Shown here: positions 1 through 7,563 of the stretch, one piece after another | Layout: each line of letters opens with the position of its first letter | How positions within the stretch are numbered: position 1 is the stretch's first letter | Origin: a virus | Reading direction: 5' to 3' (one strand) | Virus record (IMG/VR): IMGVR_UViG_3300048912_000210 | Location: 1-37,512 of that record | Length of the DNA stretch: 37,512 nt | Program-made: the position numbers and the translations under genes | Notes under the pieces: model-generated | Told to the model about the DNA's origin: nothing | Database searches by the model: none | The model's input: the letters and a program-made list of their open reading frames with translations, nothing else

Positions 1-1663
1 CGTCCGCGCTCTGCTTCTGCGCATCCAACTTCGCCTGAGCCGCCTGCGCCGCCGCACCGAAAATACCCATGCTCTCGGCAGCCATCTGCTGCTCGAACGC
101 CTGGTCCTTCAGCGCATCGCTGTAGTCAGTGGTGAACTTCTTCAGGCGGTCCATGTCACCGCCGCCGGCCTTCCACGCCCTCTTCAGGATCTCGAATTGC
201 GCGGCAGCGAGTTTCGGGTTCCCGGCCTTGACGTTGTTCGCCATGACCTTGTCCCACGCGTCCAGGTTCTTCGTCGCGTCCGTGACTCCCGGCCCGGTGG
301 CGATACCCACCCAGGTGCCGAAATCGGAGGTGAGCTGGACGAACTTGTTGTCGCTCGCGCCCTTCGACAGCATGGCGATCGACGCGGACATCTCGTCCAG
401 ATTCGTCGACAGCGTGCCGGTCACCTTGCCCGTGGTCGCCAGCGTGTTCAGCGACGTCGACAACTCATCGACCGCGACCGGCGCCTTGTTCTCGGACAGC
501 GCGTGCATGGCCAGCGACAGCGCCCCGACCACGCCCAGAGCGAGCGCAGCCTTGCCGCCCGTGGACAGAGTGCCCAGCGCAGTCGTCATCCCGGTGATGC
601 CGCCACCCGCCGCAACTGCCGCAGCGCGGAGTTCCGTGATCTTCGTGGCCAGGGTGGCGTAGCCCCCCGCGATCGCACCGACTCCCGCCCCGGCCAGCTT
701 GATCAGCTTGAACGCTGCGTACACCGACATCAGCGTGCCGATGAGTTCCGGCGGTACCGCGGCCACCAGCTTCGCCATTGCGTTGACCAGGGTCAGCATC
801 CCCGGCCCCGCCTGCGACGCGCCCTCCATCAGGTTGGTGACGGCCTCCGCGACGCTGGTGAGGAGCTGCTTGACCGCCGGGCCCTGCGCCCGCGCATACT
901 CGAAGAACGAGGCGATCGGCCCGGACGCGTTGCCCTCCGACAACACCCGCATAAAGTGAATCGCCCGGTCAGTGGCGCCCTTCAGCGTGCTGTTCGCGAA
1001 GTCGGACACCTTCTTCGACAGCGTGTCGAATGCCGCCGAGTTCACCCCACCGCCGGCCACCGTCATCAGCCGGTCGAACTGGGTAGCCGTCCCCTCCACC
1101 ATCGGCTTCAGCTTCGGCAGAATCTGCCCCACCACCGCGAAGGACTTCTCGACCGGCGCCATCGTGAACTTCGCCGTGCTGTCAGAGAAGTCACTGAAGG
1201 TGTCCTTCAGCACCATCAGCCCGCCGGCCGCCCGCTGCGTGGCCTTCGGCATGGCGCCCATCACCTGCGCCGCCTGCGCTTGCGCCTGCGCTGCCTGCTG
1301 CGACCCGCGCCCGTACTGCCGGACCGCGTCGTTGTACTTCGTCTGAGCGGCGGACGCATCCTTCAGGTTCGAGATCTGCGGGCCAACCGCCGCCCCGAAC
1401 GCCGCCACCGCCAGGCCCGCCGCGCCCGCCTGCACAGCAATCGGAGCGAGCGACGCAGCCACCGGGATCGCAGCCGGGGCGAGGTTGAGCAGCGACGCAC
1501 GGACGTCACCCATCGCCCGCGTAATCACAGAGCTGGACCGGTTCATGTCTCCGGCCGTCCCAGCGAACCGGCCGCGCATGTCGCGGAGCCGGCCGTTGAC
1601 GTCGCGGAACCCGGACGCGGTGTCATCGTTCACCCGCACGGTGATCGTCACGTCATCCGACAT
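1..1663 (-). CDS. Tape measure protein (partial, N-terminal part)
   Basis: Runs off the left edge, so only about the first 554 residues are present. It begins MSDDVTITVRVNDD, preceded by a strong GGAGG ribosome site 5 bases before the ATG at 1663. The protein is rich in Ala, Gly and long helices, with hydrophobic stretches (around residues 65-85 and again near 300) typical of tape measure proteins, which set tail length and thread the tail tube. It lies directly downstream of the gpG/gpGT chaperone pair, overlapping the end of the frameshifted frame by 11 bases; this is the canonical position for a siphovirus tape measure gene. The C-terminal part and any peptidase domain lie outside the window. 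Confidence 0.92.
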   Translation of the reverse strand, partial: MSDDVTITVRVNDDTASGFRDVNGRLRDMRGRFAGTAGDMNRSSSVITRAMGDVRASLLNLAPAAIPVAASLAPIAVQAGAAGLAVAAFGAAVGPQISNLKDASAAQTKYNDAVRQYGRGSQQAAQAQAQAAQVMGAMPKATQRAAGGLMVLKDTFSDFSDSTAKFTMAPVEKSFAVVGQILPKLKPMVEGTATQFDRLMTVAGGGVNSAAFDTLSKKVSDFANSTLKGATDRAIHFMRVLSEGNASGPIASFFEYARAQGPAVKQLLTSVAEAVTNLMEGASQAGPGMLTLVNAMAKLVAAVPPELIGTLMSVYAAFKLIKLAGAGVGAIAGGYATLATKITELRAAAVAAGGGITGMTTALGTLSTGGKAALALGVVGALSLAMHALSENKAPVAVDELSTSLNTLATTGKVTGTLSTNLDEMSASIAMLSKGASDNKFVQLTSDFGTWVGIATGPGVTDATKNLDAWDKVMANNVKAGNPKLAAAQFEILKRAWKAGGGDMDRLKKFTTDYSDALKDQAFEQQMAAESMGIFGAAAQAAQAKLDAQKQSAD

Positions 1664-2209
1664 CGTCCACCTCCCTCCGGTCGCGTGCGCCGCCGAGCTC
1701 CTCGATCGCAACGAGGCGCATCAGCTCGGTGTCCTCCGCCATCAGGGAGGACAGGGTGTAGCCCGGGAACCGCTCCAACAGCCCGAGCAGGTACCGGGCC
1801 CGGGTCAGCTCGCCAGGCTCTCGGACAGTGCTTCCATCGGGACGGACTCCACCAGGGACGGCCCGCCAGAGGGCGAGCTCTGCGGCAAAGGGTCAGCATC
1901 GTGGACCCCGATCAACGCCTCCACGTAGGCGTTCTGCAGGGCGCGGGCCAGGCCCTGGTCGACCTGCTTCAGCCCGTCCTCGGTCGCGGGGATCGGCTTG
2001 CCTTCCCCGTCTTCGAGGTTCCAGGAGAGCAGGTTGCCGGCGAACCGCTTCATGCTCGCGGCGACGTCCTCGCCGTCCCCGCCGTCGAGCCCAGTCGCAG
2101 CCGTGTACTCGCCGAAGGCCATGCCCTTCAGCGTGGCCTCGGCGCCGTGGTACTTGTGGCCGTCGGCAAAGCGGATGTTCACCTTGCTGACGGATGCGTT
2201 GAATCCCAT
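1653..2209 (-). CDS. Tail assembly chaperone gpGT-like, made by -1 frameshift
   Basis: This is the long product of a programmed -1 frameshift in the gpG-like gene. Reading starts at ATG 2209, slips at CCCTTTG (1892 down to 1886, with base 1886 read twice), then continues in the -1 frame to a TGA at 1653-1655, giving about 185 residues. The extension ends with FPGYTLSSLMAEDTELMRLV and a short acidic tail, which resembles the T part of other siphovirus gpGT proteins. That frame has no convincing start of its own and stays open from the slip site to the tape measure start. gpGT recruits tail tube subunits onto the tape measure protein. The frameshift is inferred from sequence. Confidence 0.8.
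1805..2209 (-). CDS. Tail assembly chaperone gpG-like (unshifted product)
   Basis: A 134-residue protein starting MGFNASVSKVNIRFADGHKY. The ATG at 2209 is preceded by GAAAGG; an in-frame start 42 bases upstream would overlap the tail protein gene more deeply and is less likely. It sits between a tail-tube-like gene and the tape measure gene, where gpG-type chaperones always lie, and it carries a slippery heptamer about 80 bases before its stop. It is expected to coat the tape measure protein during tail assembly and to be absent from the mature virion. The identity rests on position, the overlapping -1 frame and size. Confidence 0.82.
   Translation of the reverse strand: MGFNASVSKVNIRFADGHKYHGAEATLKGMAFGEYTAATGLDGGDGEDVAASMKRFAGNLLSWNLEDGEGKPIPATEDGLKQVDQGLARALQNAYVEALIGVHDADPLPQSSPSGGPSLVESVPMEALSESLAS
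1886..1892 (-). other. Slippery heptamer for -1 ribosomal frameshift
   Basis: The minus strand reads GA[C CCT TTG]CC in the gpG frame, which fits the X XXY YYZ rule (CCC TTT G). Slippage moves the ribosome into the -1 frame, which is open to 1653 and encodes a T-like extension. I did not identify a firm downstream pseudoknot by eye. Confidence 0.78.
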
Positions 2210-2219
2210 GTGCTGCCTT

Positions 2220-2627
2220 TCACGCCCAAGTCGGGACAGAACCGTCCGCAAGGGACATGGGGACCGAGAAGGTGAGCTCGCCGCTGTCCGAGCGGGTCAG
2301 CTGGTAGTCCGTCGCGATCATCTCCATCGCGAGGGTCACGCCGTTGACGGTCTGCGTGACGGTGCGCTGCACCGACGTGCTGGGCACGGTCTTGAACACG
2401 TCATGCGACTGGTTCGACGCCGCGTTGAAGACCCCGTTCAGCGTGACGCTGCCGTCTGCGAGGAGCAGCAGCCGCTCGTTCGCCGACTTGTCCACACCGG
2501 TGATGTCCTGCACACCCCTGGGGGTGCTCATCTGCCAGTTGGTGATGTCGTTCTTGATGGCTCGTGCGGTGCCCGACGCATCGTCAACACTCAGCGTCGT
2601 CTGGCCCAACCCGCTGCTTTTCGCCAT
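2220..2627 (-). CDS. Tail-tube-like protein, short paralogue
   Basis: 135 residues starting MAKSSGLGQTTLSVDDASG. It shares an N-terminal pattern with the larger protein at 3101-3856: MAKxSGLG, then TG(V/I)DKSAxER, then a strand-rich region with FN and TDVV/TDYQ-type segments. This suggests the same tail-tube fold. AAGGGG lies about 10 bases before the ATG at 2627. It is directly upstream of the chaperone pair, the usual place of the major tail protein, so it may be the actual tube subunit while the larger one has another role. Which of the two builds the tube cannot be settled from sequence. Confidence 0.7.
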   Translation of the reverse strand: MAKSSGLGQTTLSVDDASGTARAIKNDITNWQMSTPRGVQDITGVDKSANERLLLLADGSVTLNGVFNAASNQSHDVFKTVPSTSVQRTVTQTVNGVTLAMEMIATDYQLTRSDSGELTFSVPMSLADGSVPTWA

Positions 2628-2633
2628 GCCAGG

Positions 2634-3101
2634 TCACCCCTTCTGAATTTCGTCGGCCAGCTTCTGCTGGTGCTCGGAGAAGTCCTCAACCCAGGTCGCC
2701 GGGTTCAGGTGCTGCCGCGCCCGCGTCCCGCGCGGATTTCCGCGGTGGTCGCCGTCACGGACGATGTACAGCGGCTCACGGCCTACCTGGATGCGGTGCT
2801 GCTTGTACTGAAAGCACGGCTGTCCTGCCGTGAAGACGAGATAGACGTGGCCGTCCTGGAGGGTCTGTACCGCGTACTGGTACTTGACCTCTCTGCCCTG
2901 GTGCTCGAACGTGGCGGACTTGACGGTCTCCCGCAGGTCCGGCGTGAGGTTCTCCAGCCGCACGCCCCACCCGTTGAGGTAGTGGGGGCAGTCGACCTCC
3001 GCGCACGTGGCAGGCCGCCAGTGCGTTGCGAGCGGCGACACGACGGCGTAGGTCTTGTATGCCTGTGACGGCATGAGCGGGTTGATCCGGTTGAGTGGCA
3101 T
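2634..3101 (-). CDS. Conserved-looking tail-region protein of unknown function
   Basis: 155 residues starting MPLNRINPLMPSQAYKTYAV. The ATG at 3101 overlaps the stop of the upstream tail-tube-like gene by one base (TGATG), indicating translational coupling. It contains Cys residues in WRPATCAEVDCPHYLNGW, which could bind a metal, and a mixed basic C-terminal half with HQQKLADEIQKG at the end. It lies between two tail-tube-like genes, so a minor tail or tail-assembly role is inferred. I do not recognise a family. Confidence 0.72.
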   Translation of the reverse strand: MPLNRINPLMPSQAYKTYAVVSPLATHWRPATCAEVDCPHYLNGWGVRLENLTPDLRETVKSATFEHQGREVKYQYAVQTLQDGHVYLVFTAGQPCFQYKQHRIQVGREPLYIVRDGDHRGNPRGTRARQHLNPATWVEDFSEHQQKLADEIQKG

Positions 3102-3856
3102 CAGAACACCTGCCCAGCGATCTCGTTCTTGATCACGTTCACGGAGAACGCCAGCGAGGTGAACCCGCCCGTCGTCACCGTGCTCACCCGGACATAGCGG
3201 CGGATCGTCGCCGTGTTCGACAGCGCGATCCGCTCCGCGAGCGGCGCGCCCCCGGTGATCTGCGTGAACGCGAAGGACGTCACATCGGCGAAGGTGGCAT
3301 TGTCGGCCGAGTCCTGGATCTTCACCGTGGCGTCCGTGCCCGTGAAGGAGAACACCTGGAGGTACGCCTGCCCGCCGAACGAAGCCGAGGCGGCCGTGTC
3401 GATGCCCGTCCCCAGCGTCGCCGCGGTATCCGTGCGCACGCCGGCCGTGAGCTGCCGGCCCCACTCGATGCCGTAGCCGGTGGACTGCGCGGACACCCCG
3501 AACGTCAGCATTCCGTCGTCGCCGCGGGTCGGGTCGTAGTTGACCTGCTTCCCGATCAGGGATGCCGCCGGGTCACCGAGGGTGGTACCGCGGCAGTAGG
3601 TCATGACCACGTCGGTGCGCGGCAGCGCGGACAGCTTCTCGTGCAGGCCGCCCGTGACCGCGACCGTGTTGAAAAACGTCGTCATCTCGAACTGGCCGGA
3701 CCGCAGACCGCCTTGCCGTTCGTAGGCGCTCTTGTCGATCCCGGTCATGTTCAGCAGCGCAGGGCCACCGCCGATGGTGCCGAGCTGCTGGATGTCGCCG
3801 CTCGCGTTGAAGCCCTGGATGTAGAGGGCATCCCCGAGCCCGCTTGCTTTTGCCAC
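3101..3856 (-). CDS. Major tail protein (tail tube fold plus extra C-terminal domain)
   Basis: 251 residues. The start chosen is GTG at 3856, with GGAGG 8 bases upstream and a one-base overlap with the preceding stop (TAGTG); an ATG 18 bases further upstream lacks this spacing. Residues 1 to about 140 look like a siphovirus tail tube protein and share MTGIDKSAYER with the short paralogue downstream. Residues from about 140 to 251 form a separate beta-rich region (FSFTGTDATVKIQDSADNAT) of the kind added to virion proteins as surface domains. Placed just after the tail terminator gene, it is a likely tube subunit. The added domain may decorate the tail surface. Confidence 0.78.
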   Translation of the reverse strand: MAKASGLGDALYIQGFNASGDIQQLGTIGGGPALLNMTGIDKSAYERQGGLRSGQFEMTTFFNTVAVTGGLHEKLSALPRTDVVMTYCRGTTLGDPAASLIGKQVNYDPTRGDDGMLTFGVSAQSTGYGIEWGRQLTAGVRTDTAATLGTGIDTAASASFGGQAYLQVFSFTGTDATVKIQDSADNATFADVTSFAFTQITGGAPLAERIALSNTATIRRYVRVSTVTTGGFTSLAFSVNVIKNEIAGQVF

Positions 3857-4314
3857 TAGGGGGCCTCCGTCCATACGTCGTCGATCACGAGGGGGATGGT
3901 CAGCGTGGCCACCCGGTACGTCGTCGAGTCGAGCCGCGTGTAGCCGAGCCGCGCCCGCAGCAGCGCGCCATACGCGCCCAGCAGGTCCACCTCGGCGACG
4001 CTGCCGCCGAGCTCGAAGTCCCCGGTGTACGCGTTCATCAGGCCGTTCACGGCGCCCGTCACCGCCACGTCCACGTCACCCGCAGGTTCCGTGTCCGCCG
4101 GCAGGAACACCCGGCCGTTCAGTTCCAGCCGCACCGTCACCGCGGACAGCCCGGACCGGGCAGGGATCGGTGCGATGTCGGTGACCCACAGGGCGTAGGT
4201 CAGTCCGCTGCCGGGCGCGGACACCGGTTCGTGGTCCAGGACTTGCTCGAACAGGCCGAGTCCCTGCGCGTGGGACATGGCCGCGCTGCGGTAGGCATTG
4301 AGGTCAAGCGGCAC
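3856..4314 (-). CDS. Tail terminator-like protein
   Basis: 152 residues, GTG start at 4314 (MPLDLNAYRSAAMSHAQGLG). The pattern of an N-terminal helix, a strand-rich middle (YALWVTDIAPIPARSGLSAV, TVRLELNGRVF) and a C-terminal strand resembles tail terminators of the lambda gpU / HK97 neck group. These cap the tail tube and join it to the head. Its position between the HK97-gp10-like neck gene and the major tail gene fits this role. The ribosome site is weak; an internal ATG (MSHAQ) is a less likely start. Confidence 0.65.
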   Translation of the reverse strand: MPLDLNAYRSAAMSHAQGLGLFEQVLDHEPVSAPGSGLTYALWVTDIAPIPARSGLSAVTVRLELNGRVFLPADTEPAGDVDVAVTGAVNGLMNAYTGDFELGGSVAEVDLLGAYGALLRARLGYTRLDSTTYRVATLTIPLVIDDVWTEAP

Positions 4315-4320
4315 GGGGCA

Positions 4321-4695
4321 TCACATCCGTCCCGTGTAGCGGCGCAGCAGCCGTTCGCCGATGCCGCGCTTGCGGGAGTTCAGCTCATGCCGCGTCTTGA
4401 TCCAGTGGTCGTAGCCCTTGAACTTCGTCACCGGGAAGTTCCGCGATCCGACCCCGGCGAGCCAGGGCCCGTACACGACCCGGGAGTCGGAGATGACGTT
4501 GCCGTCGACCACGACGCAGCGGGACTCGTAGTAGCCGGTCGGGTTGCGGAACACGGCGCGCATCTCACGGCGGAGGATGTTCAGGCCGTCCTCGGCGAGT
4601 TGGCGCTCCAGCCGGTTGACGTACTCGTTCGCTGCGCGCCGGGCACGCCCGTCGAACATCGGGCCGCGGCTGCTGGTGGATACGTCGAGGCGCAT
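4321..4695 (-). CDS. HK97 gp10-like neck / tail completion protein
   Basis: 124 residues from ATG 4695, which has GGAG at a 9-base spacing. A GTG at 4701 overlaps the preceding stop as GTGA and would add two residues. The N-terminal helical segment (RARRAANEYVNRLERQLAED) followed by GPWLAGVGSRN and a basic C terminus is typical of the small HK97 gp10 group, which helps close the head or join the tail. Its place between the connector and the tail terminator gene supports this. Function is inferred from order and general shape. Confidence 0.62.
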   Translation of the reverse strand: MRLDVSTSSRGPMFDGRARRAANEYVNRLERQLAEDGLNILRREMRAVFRNPTGYYESRCVVVDGNVISDSRVVYGPWLAGVGSRNFPVTKFKGYDHWIKTRHELNSRKRGIGERLLRRYTGRM

Positions 4696-4697
4696 GG

Positions 4698-5759
4698 TCA
4701 CACGCTCCGCATCCGGGCTTTACGCCCGTGGCTGGTGTAGACGCGGGCCCGCAGATCCGCGAGGCCCCTGCCCGACGTCTCGCGTTCGTTCTCCCCGGAG
4801 CCGGCCGTGCGCGCGTACCCGGACCGGCCTTGCAGCAGGTCGGTCAGGGCTTCGGCGAGGCAGAGTTGGCGGATGCTGCCGGGCGCATCCCAGCGGGCGA
4901 CCGCTGCCCCGGAGTCGTGGGCCGTGGCCGTGGTGCCGAGAGCGCCCCGCTCCACGGTCAGCGTCCGCGGGGCGAAGATCGCAGTGGTCGCCGTGTGCGC
5001 GGCCATCGTCGACCCGTCCCATGCACGGCGCACGATCAGGTTGTCGCCCGCGATGTCCTCGACGAGCATCCGCTCCCCGTCGATGAGGATGACCTCGCCC
5101 GCGGCGAAGCCAGTCCCGTCCGCGACCGTCACCACGACGTTGCTGTTCTGGTTGGTGAGCTCCCCGCCGAGGAGTTGCCCGGTGTAGAGCATGCTGCGCC
5201 CGGTGACGATGACCCGCTCGTCGTCGATGCGGAGCAGGGACCCGACACCCGAGGCGGCCGACGCTGCGGCGTCCACGTTGATCCCGGTCTCCGCGCTGTC
5301 GAGGGCCTCGGCGATGGTGCCGGCCGTGGTCTCGTCGTTGCGGTAGCCGAACACCCCGGTGACGGCAATGTCCTGCTGGTAGGTATCGCCCTGCCCGAAC
5401 GACGCGCTGGAGTTCAGGCTGAGTTCGATGCGGGTGTACGGGGGTTCGTCGAGGTCGTCGGCGCGGCGCAGCAGGTAGTCGTCCGAGCTGATGTCCACCG
5501 TGCCGCTGGTGAGGGTGGTCGCGGAGACCAGCTCGTTGGAGTCGAGGCGCAAGATCCACGGGGTGGACGTGCCATAGCGGGCGGGCCAGTCGAAGCGGCG
5601 GGTGGCCAGCGTCGGGTAGAACACGCGGTGTGTCAGGCCGTGCACGGACTCGGTTGCGTCGGCGAGCGCGCGGTCGATGCGGGCGTTGCTGCGGCTGGTC
5701 TCCTTCACGTCGAGCTCCGCCTTGATCTCCTCGCGGGCGGCGTACCAGGGTGTCGTCAT
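4698..5759 (-). CDS. Head-tail connector (adaptor) protein with long C-terminal insertion
   Basis: 353 residues, ATG 5759 preceded by GGAGGTGACGAGAG. The N-terminal part (AREEIKAELDVKETSRSNARIDRALADATESVHGLTHR) has the helical look of gp6/gp15-type adaptors that dock under the portal. Unusually long for an adaptor, it continues into a strand-rich region around residues 170-280 (DDERVIVTGRSMLYTGQLLG, VLIDGERMLVEDI) that includes two similar DGERMLV / DDERVIV repeats. The C terminus (LAEALTDLLQGRSGYARTAGSGE) returns to an adaptor-like helix. The middle may be an inserted beta domain exposed at the neck. Confidence 0.68.
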   Translation of the reverse strand: MTTPWYAAREEIKAELDVKETSRSNARIDRALADATESVHGLTHRVFYPTLATRRFDWPARYGTSTPWILRLDSNELVSATTLTSGTVDISSDDYLLRRADDLDEPPYTRIELSLNSSASFGQGDTYQQDIAVTGVFGYRNDETTAGTIAEALDSAETGINVDAAASAASGVGSLLRIDDERVIVTGRSMLYTGQLLGGELTNQNSNVVVTVADGTGFAAGEVILIDGERMLVEDIAGDNLIVRRAWDGSTMAAHTATTAIFAPRTLTVERGALGTTATAHDSGAAVARWDAPGSIRQLCLAEALTDLLQGRSGYARTAGSGENERETSGRGLADLRARVYTSHGRKARMRSV

Positions 5760-5798
5760 CTCTCGTCACCTCCTCTCGTCTGTCGTGCGGAATGCAGG

Positions 5799-6209
5799 TC
5801 AGGGCCGGCCGTGGATGGAGAAGGACACCCCGGTGAACGTCGGGCTGCTCGTGCCGCCGACGACCCAGCGGATGCGGCCCTGGTTGGTGAGGACGTAGCC
5901 GTTGTTGATCAGGCCGTAGGTGAACCCGGTCGAGGTCAGGAGCGCCCCGCCGATCGAGGTAGCGGACGACGTCTGCACGTAGGTGCCGTATGCGTCCGCG
6001 ACCTCGAAGAACACGGCCAGCGTCGGCGACGTCCCGGTTGGGGCGTTCGCCACCGTCACCACCAGCAGGCCACTGCTGACCCGGGAGATGTCGATCGGCC
6101 CGGTCTGGCCCGTCGTGCCGTTCGTAATCCCGGCGGTGTTGCTGTCGGTCGAACTGTTCAGGGTCAGACCGGTGGCCCTGAACAACTCCGTGTTCCGGAA
6201 GGCGCTCAC
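5799..6209 (-). CDS. Small head-region protein, unknown
   Basis: 136 residues, GTG start at 6209 sharing one base with the preceding TAG stop (TAGTG). It is rich in Thr, Ser and Gly with alternating strands (GPIDISRVSSGLLVVTVANA) and ends in SIHGRP. That composition resembles small virion surface or decoration proteins. Gene order places it with the capsid-associated proteins rather than with the tail. No family is recognised. Confidence 0.65.
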   Translation of the reverse strand: MSAFRNTELFRATGLTLNSSTDSNTAGITNGTTGQTGPIDISRVSSGLLVVTVANAPTGTSPTLAVFFEVADAYGTYVQTSSATSIGGALLTSTGFTYGLINNGYVLTNQGRIRWVVGGTSSPTFTGVSFSIHGRP

Positions 6210-6637
6210 TACTGGCCTGCCTCAGCGGAACCGTTCGCTGACGTGCCGTCCGCCTGGCCGCCACCCGTCGAACGGGCAGAAGAGCTCTCCGTCCGGTCCT
6301 TCGCGGAGCGGCTCGCCGTCTTGCGGGCACGCGACTGGGTCGGCTGTTCGCTCGGCTCGGGCTTGCTCGATGGCTTCTCGTCGGATGCTGAGGAGCTGCT
6401 CCCAGGCGATGACCCCTCACCCTCTTCCTCTGCTGCGGGCTCCGGCCACACGTCCGGGTCGCCCTCGCTGGACCAGCCGCCGGACACGACGGACGCACCG
6501 GCGATGCTCGGCCCGCCATGACGGGTGATCTTCGGCATTGCGCCTTCCTCTGCGTAGTCGGTACTCCCGCAGTGCGGGCAGCGCGGAGCGCCCACCGAGT
6601 AAGGGGTGGTGCACTCCGCGCAAACCCACGCCGCCAT
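6209..6637 (-). CDS. Zinc-ribbon protein with long disordered acidic tail
   Basis: 142 residues, ATG 6637. The N terminus carries a clear zinc ribbon with Cys at 6, 9, 20 and 23 (CAEC, CPHC). From about residue 45 the chain is low in complexity and rich in Ser, Glu, Pro and Ala, with an Arg/Lys patch near SRARKTASRSAKDR, so it is likely unfolded. It sits inside the head operon, one base before the next gene and one base after the previous stop. A structural or packaging accessory role is possible but unproven. Confidence 0.72.
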   Translation of the reverse strand: MAAWVCAECTTPYSVGAPRCPHCGSTDYAEEGAMPKITRHGGPSIAGASVVSGGWSSEGDPDVWPEPAAEEEGEGSSPGSSSSASDEKPSSKPEPSEQPTQSRARKTASRSAKDRTESSSARSTGGGQADGTSANGSAEAGQ

Positions 6638-6638
6638 G

Positions 6639-7097
6639 TCAGGCCGCCGTCACAGTGGCGCCGTTGTCGAGCGGCACCCAGGTGAGCGTCCACGTGATGC
6701 CGCCGTCCGCGCCGGTCGCGTTGACCTGCTCGATCGTTCCGGTGTTCACGACGATCGGCTGCTTCAGCGTCGGCGCCGCACCCACCCCGAAAACAATTGA
6801 GTCGCCCTTCAGCCCCTGGAAGGAGATGAGGTCACCGGCCGGGGTGTCGGTCGTGCCCAGGTCGGTGGCCGCGCACAGGTCACCGATCGTGCCCGTGGTG
6901 GGGTTGGCCTGGAGCTTGGTGGTGCCCGCGACGGTGATCGCGGTGGTCACCTCGCCGACGATGGAGGTGATGAGCACCTTCCCGCCGGTGATGGTGAACA
7001 GGGTCTTCGTCTCGACCGCGAGCGGCGTGTACGCCTTCGACACCGCAGTGCCGAACAGCAGCGTCCGCAGTTCGTCGCCCTGAATGAGAGTGGACAT
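6639..7097 (-). CDS. Capsid-operon protein, unknown (possible decoration protein)
   Basis: 152 residues starting MSTLIQGDELRTLLFGTAVS, ATG 7097. The body is strand-rich (KTLFTITGGKVLITSIVGEV, GGITWTLTWVPLDNGATV) and Thr/Gly-rich, like small beta proteins that bind capsid surfaces. It lies two genes below the capsid gene once the HNH insertion is set aside. No family is recognised. The neighbouring gene at 7101-7532 has a similar size and composition, so the two may act together. Confidence 0.68.
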   Translation of the reverse strand: MSTLIQGDELRTLLFGTAVSKAYTPLAVETKTLFTITGGKVLITSIVGEVTTAITVAGTTKLQANPTTGTIGDLCAATDLGTTDTPAGDLISFQGLKGDSIVFGVGAAPTLKQPIVVNTGTIEQVNATGADGGITWTLTWVPLDNGATVTAA

Positions 7098-7100
7098 AGG

Positions 7101-7532
7101 TCACGCCCCCAGTGCGGGCAGGTTGGCCGGGGCGCGCTGCACGACCAGGTCACGGGCGATCGCCTCGACGCGGCCGGCGCCGGTCGAGGTGAGCTTGACG
7201 TAGTCGTAGTCGTCGGACAGCTGCGCCCCGTCGACCTCCACCCACATCGCGTTCTGCGTGGCCGTAGCCGCGGTGACCACCGTCGCTGCGGCAGCCTGCG
7301 TGCGCTTCGTCCACGCGTCGGTGCCGTCACCGGTGCACGTGTAGTAGCGGGTGACCGCGGCGAGGTTCTGCGCCCCGGTCCCGGCCGCGTCCTTCGCCTC
7401 GACCAGGGTGTAGGTGTCGCCCGCCGCGCCGGCGAGGTAGCAGGAGAAGGCGACGCCGCCGCAGTCCCGCAGGCTGATGTACACGCCGTCCGCCACCGAA
7501 ATGACGTTCACCGTGCGTCCGAGTGCTTCCAT
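7101..7532 (-). CDS. Capsid-operon protein, unknown
   Basis: 143 residues starting MEALGRTVNVISVADGVYIS. A strong ribosome site AAGGAAGG lies before the ATG at 7532. The sequence (CGGVAFSCYLAGAAGDTYTL, then YYTCTGDGTDAWTKRTQAAA) is beta-rich and resembles small phage virion proteins that follow the capsid gene. It would be the first gene after the major capsid gene if the HNH gene between them is a later arrival. Confidence 0.66.
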   Translation of the reverse strand: MEALGRTVNVISVADGVYISLRDCGGVAFSCYLAGAAGDTYTLVEAKDAAGTGAQNLAAVTRYYTCTGDGTDAWTKRTQAAAATVVTAATATQNAMWVEVDGAQLSDDYDYVKLTSTGAGRVEAIARDLVVQRAPANLPALGA

Positions 7533-7563
7533 GAGATGCCTTCCTTACGGGGGGTTAATGCCG

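Noticed and set aside
197-2275. Very long open frame on the plus strand opposite the tail genes, rich in Arg and His
   Set aside because: It is a shadow of GC-rich minus-strand genes: no ribosome site, low-complexity Arg-rich product, and it covers three well-supported tail genes including the frameshift pair.
4720-6693. Long minus-strand frame overlapping the connector, 136-residue and zinc-ribbon genes
   Set aside because: Arg/His-rich shadow in another frame; the three overlapping genes have proper starts and coupling.
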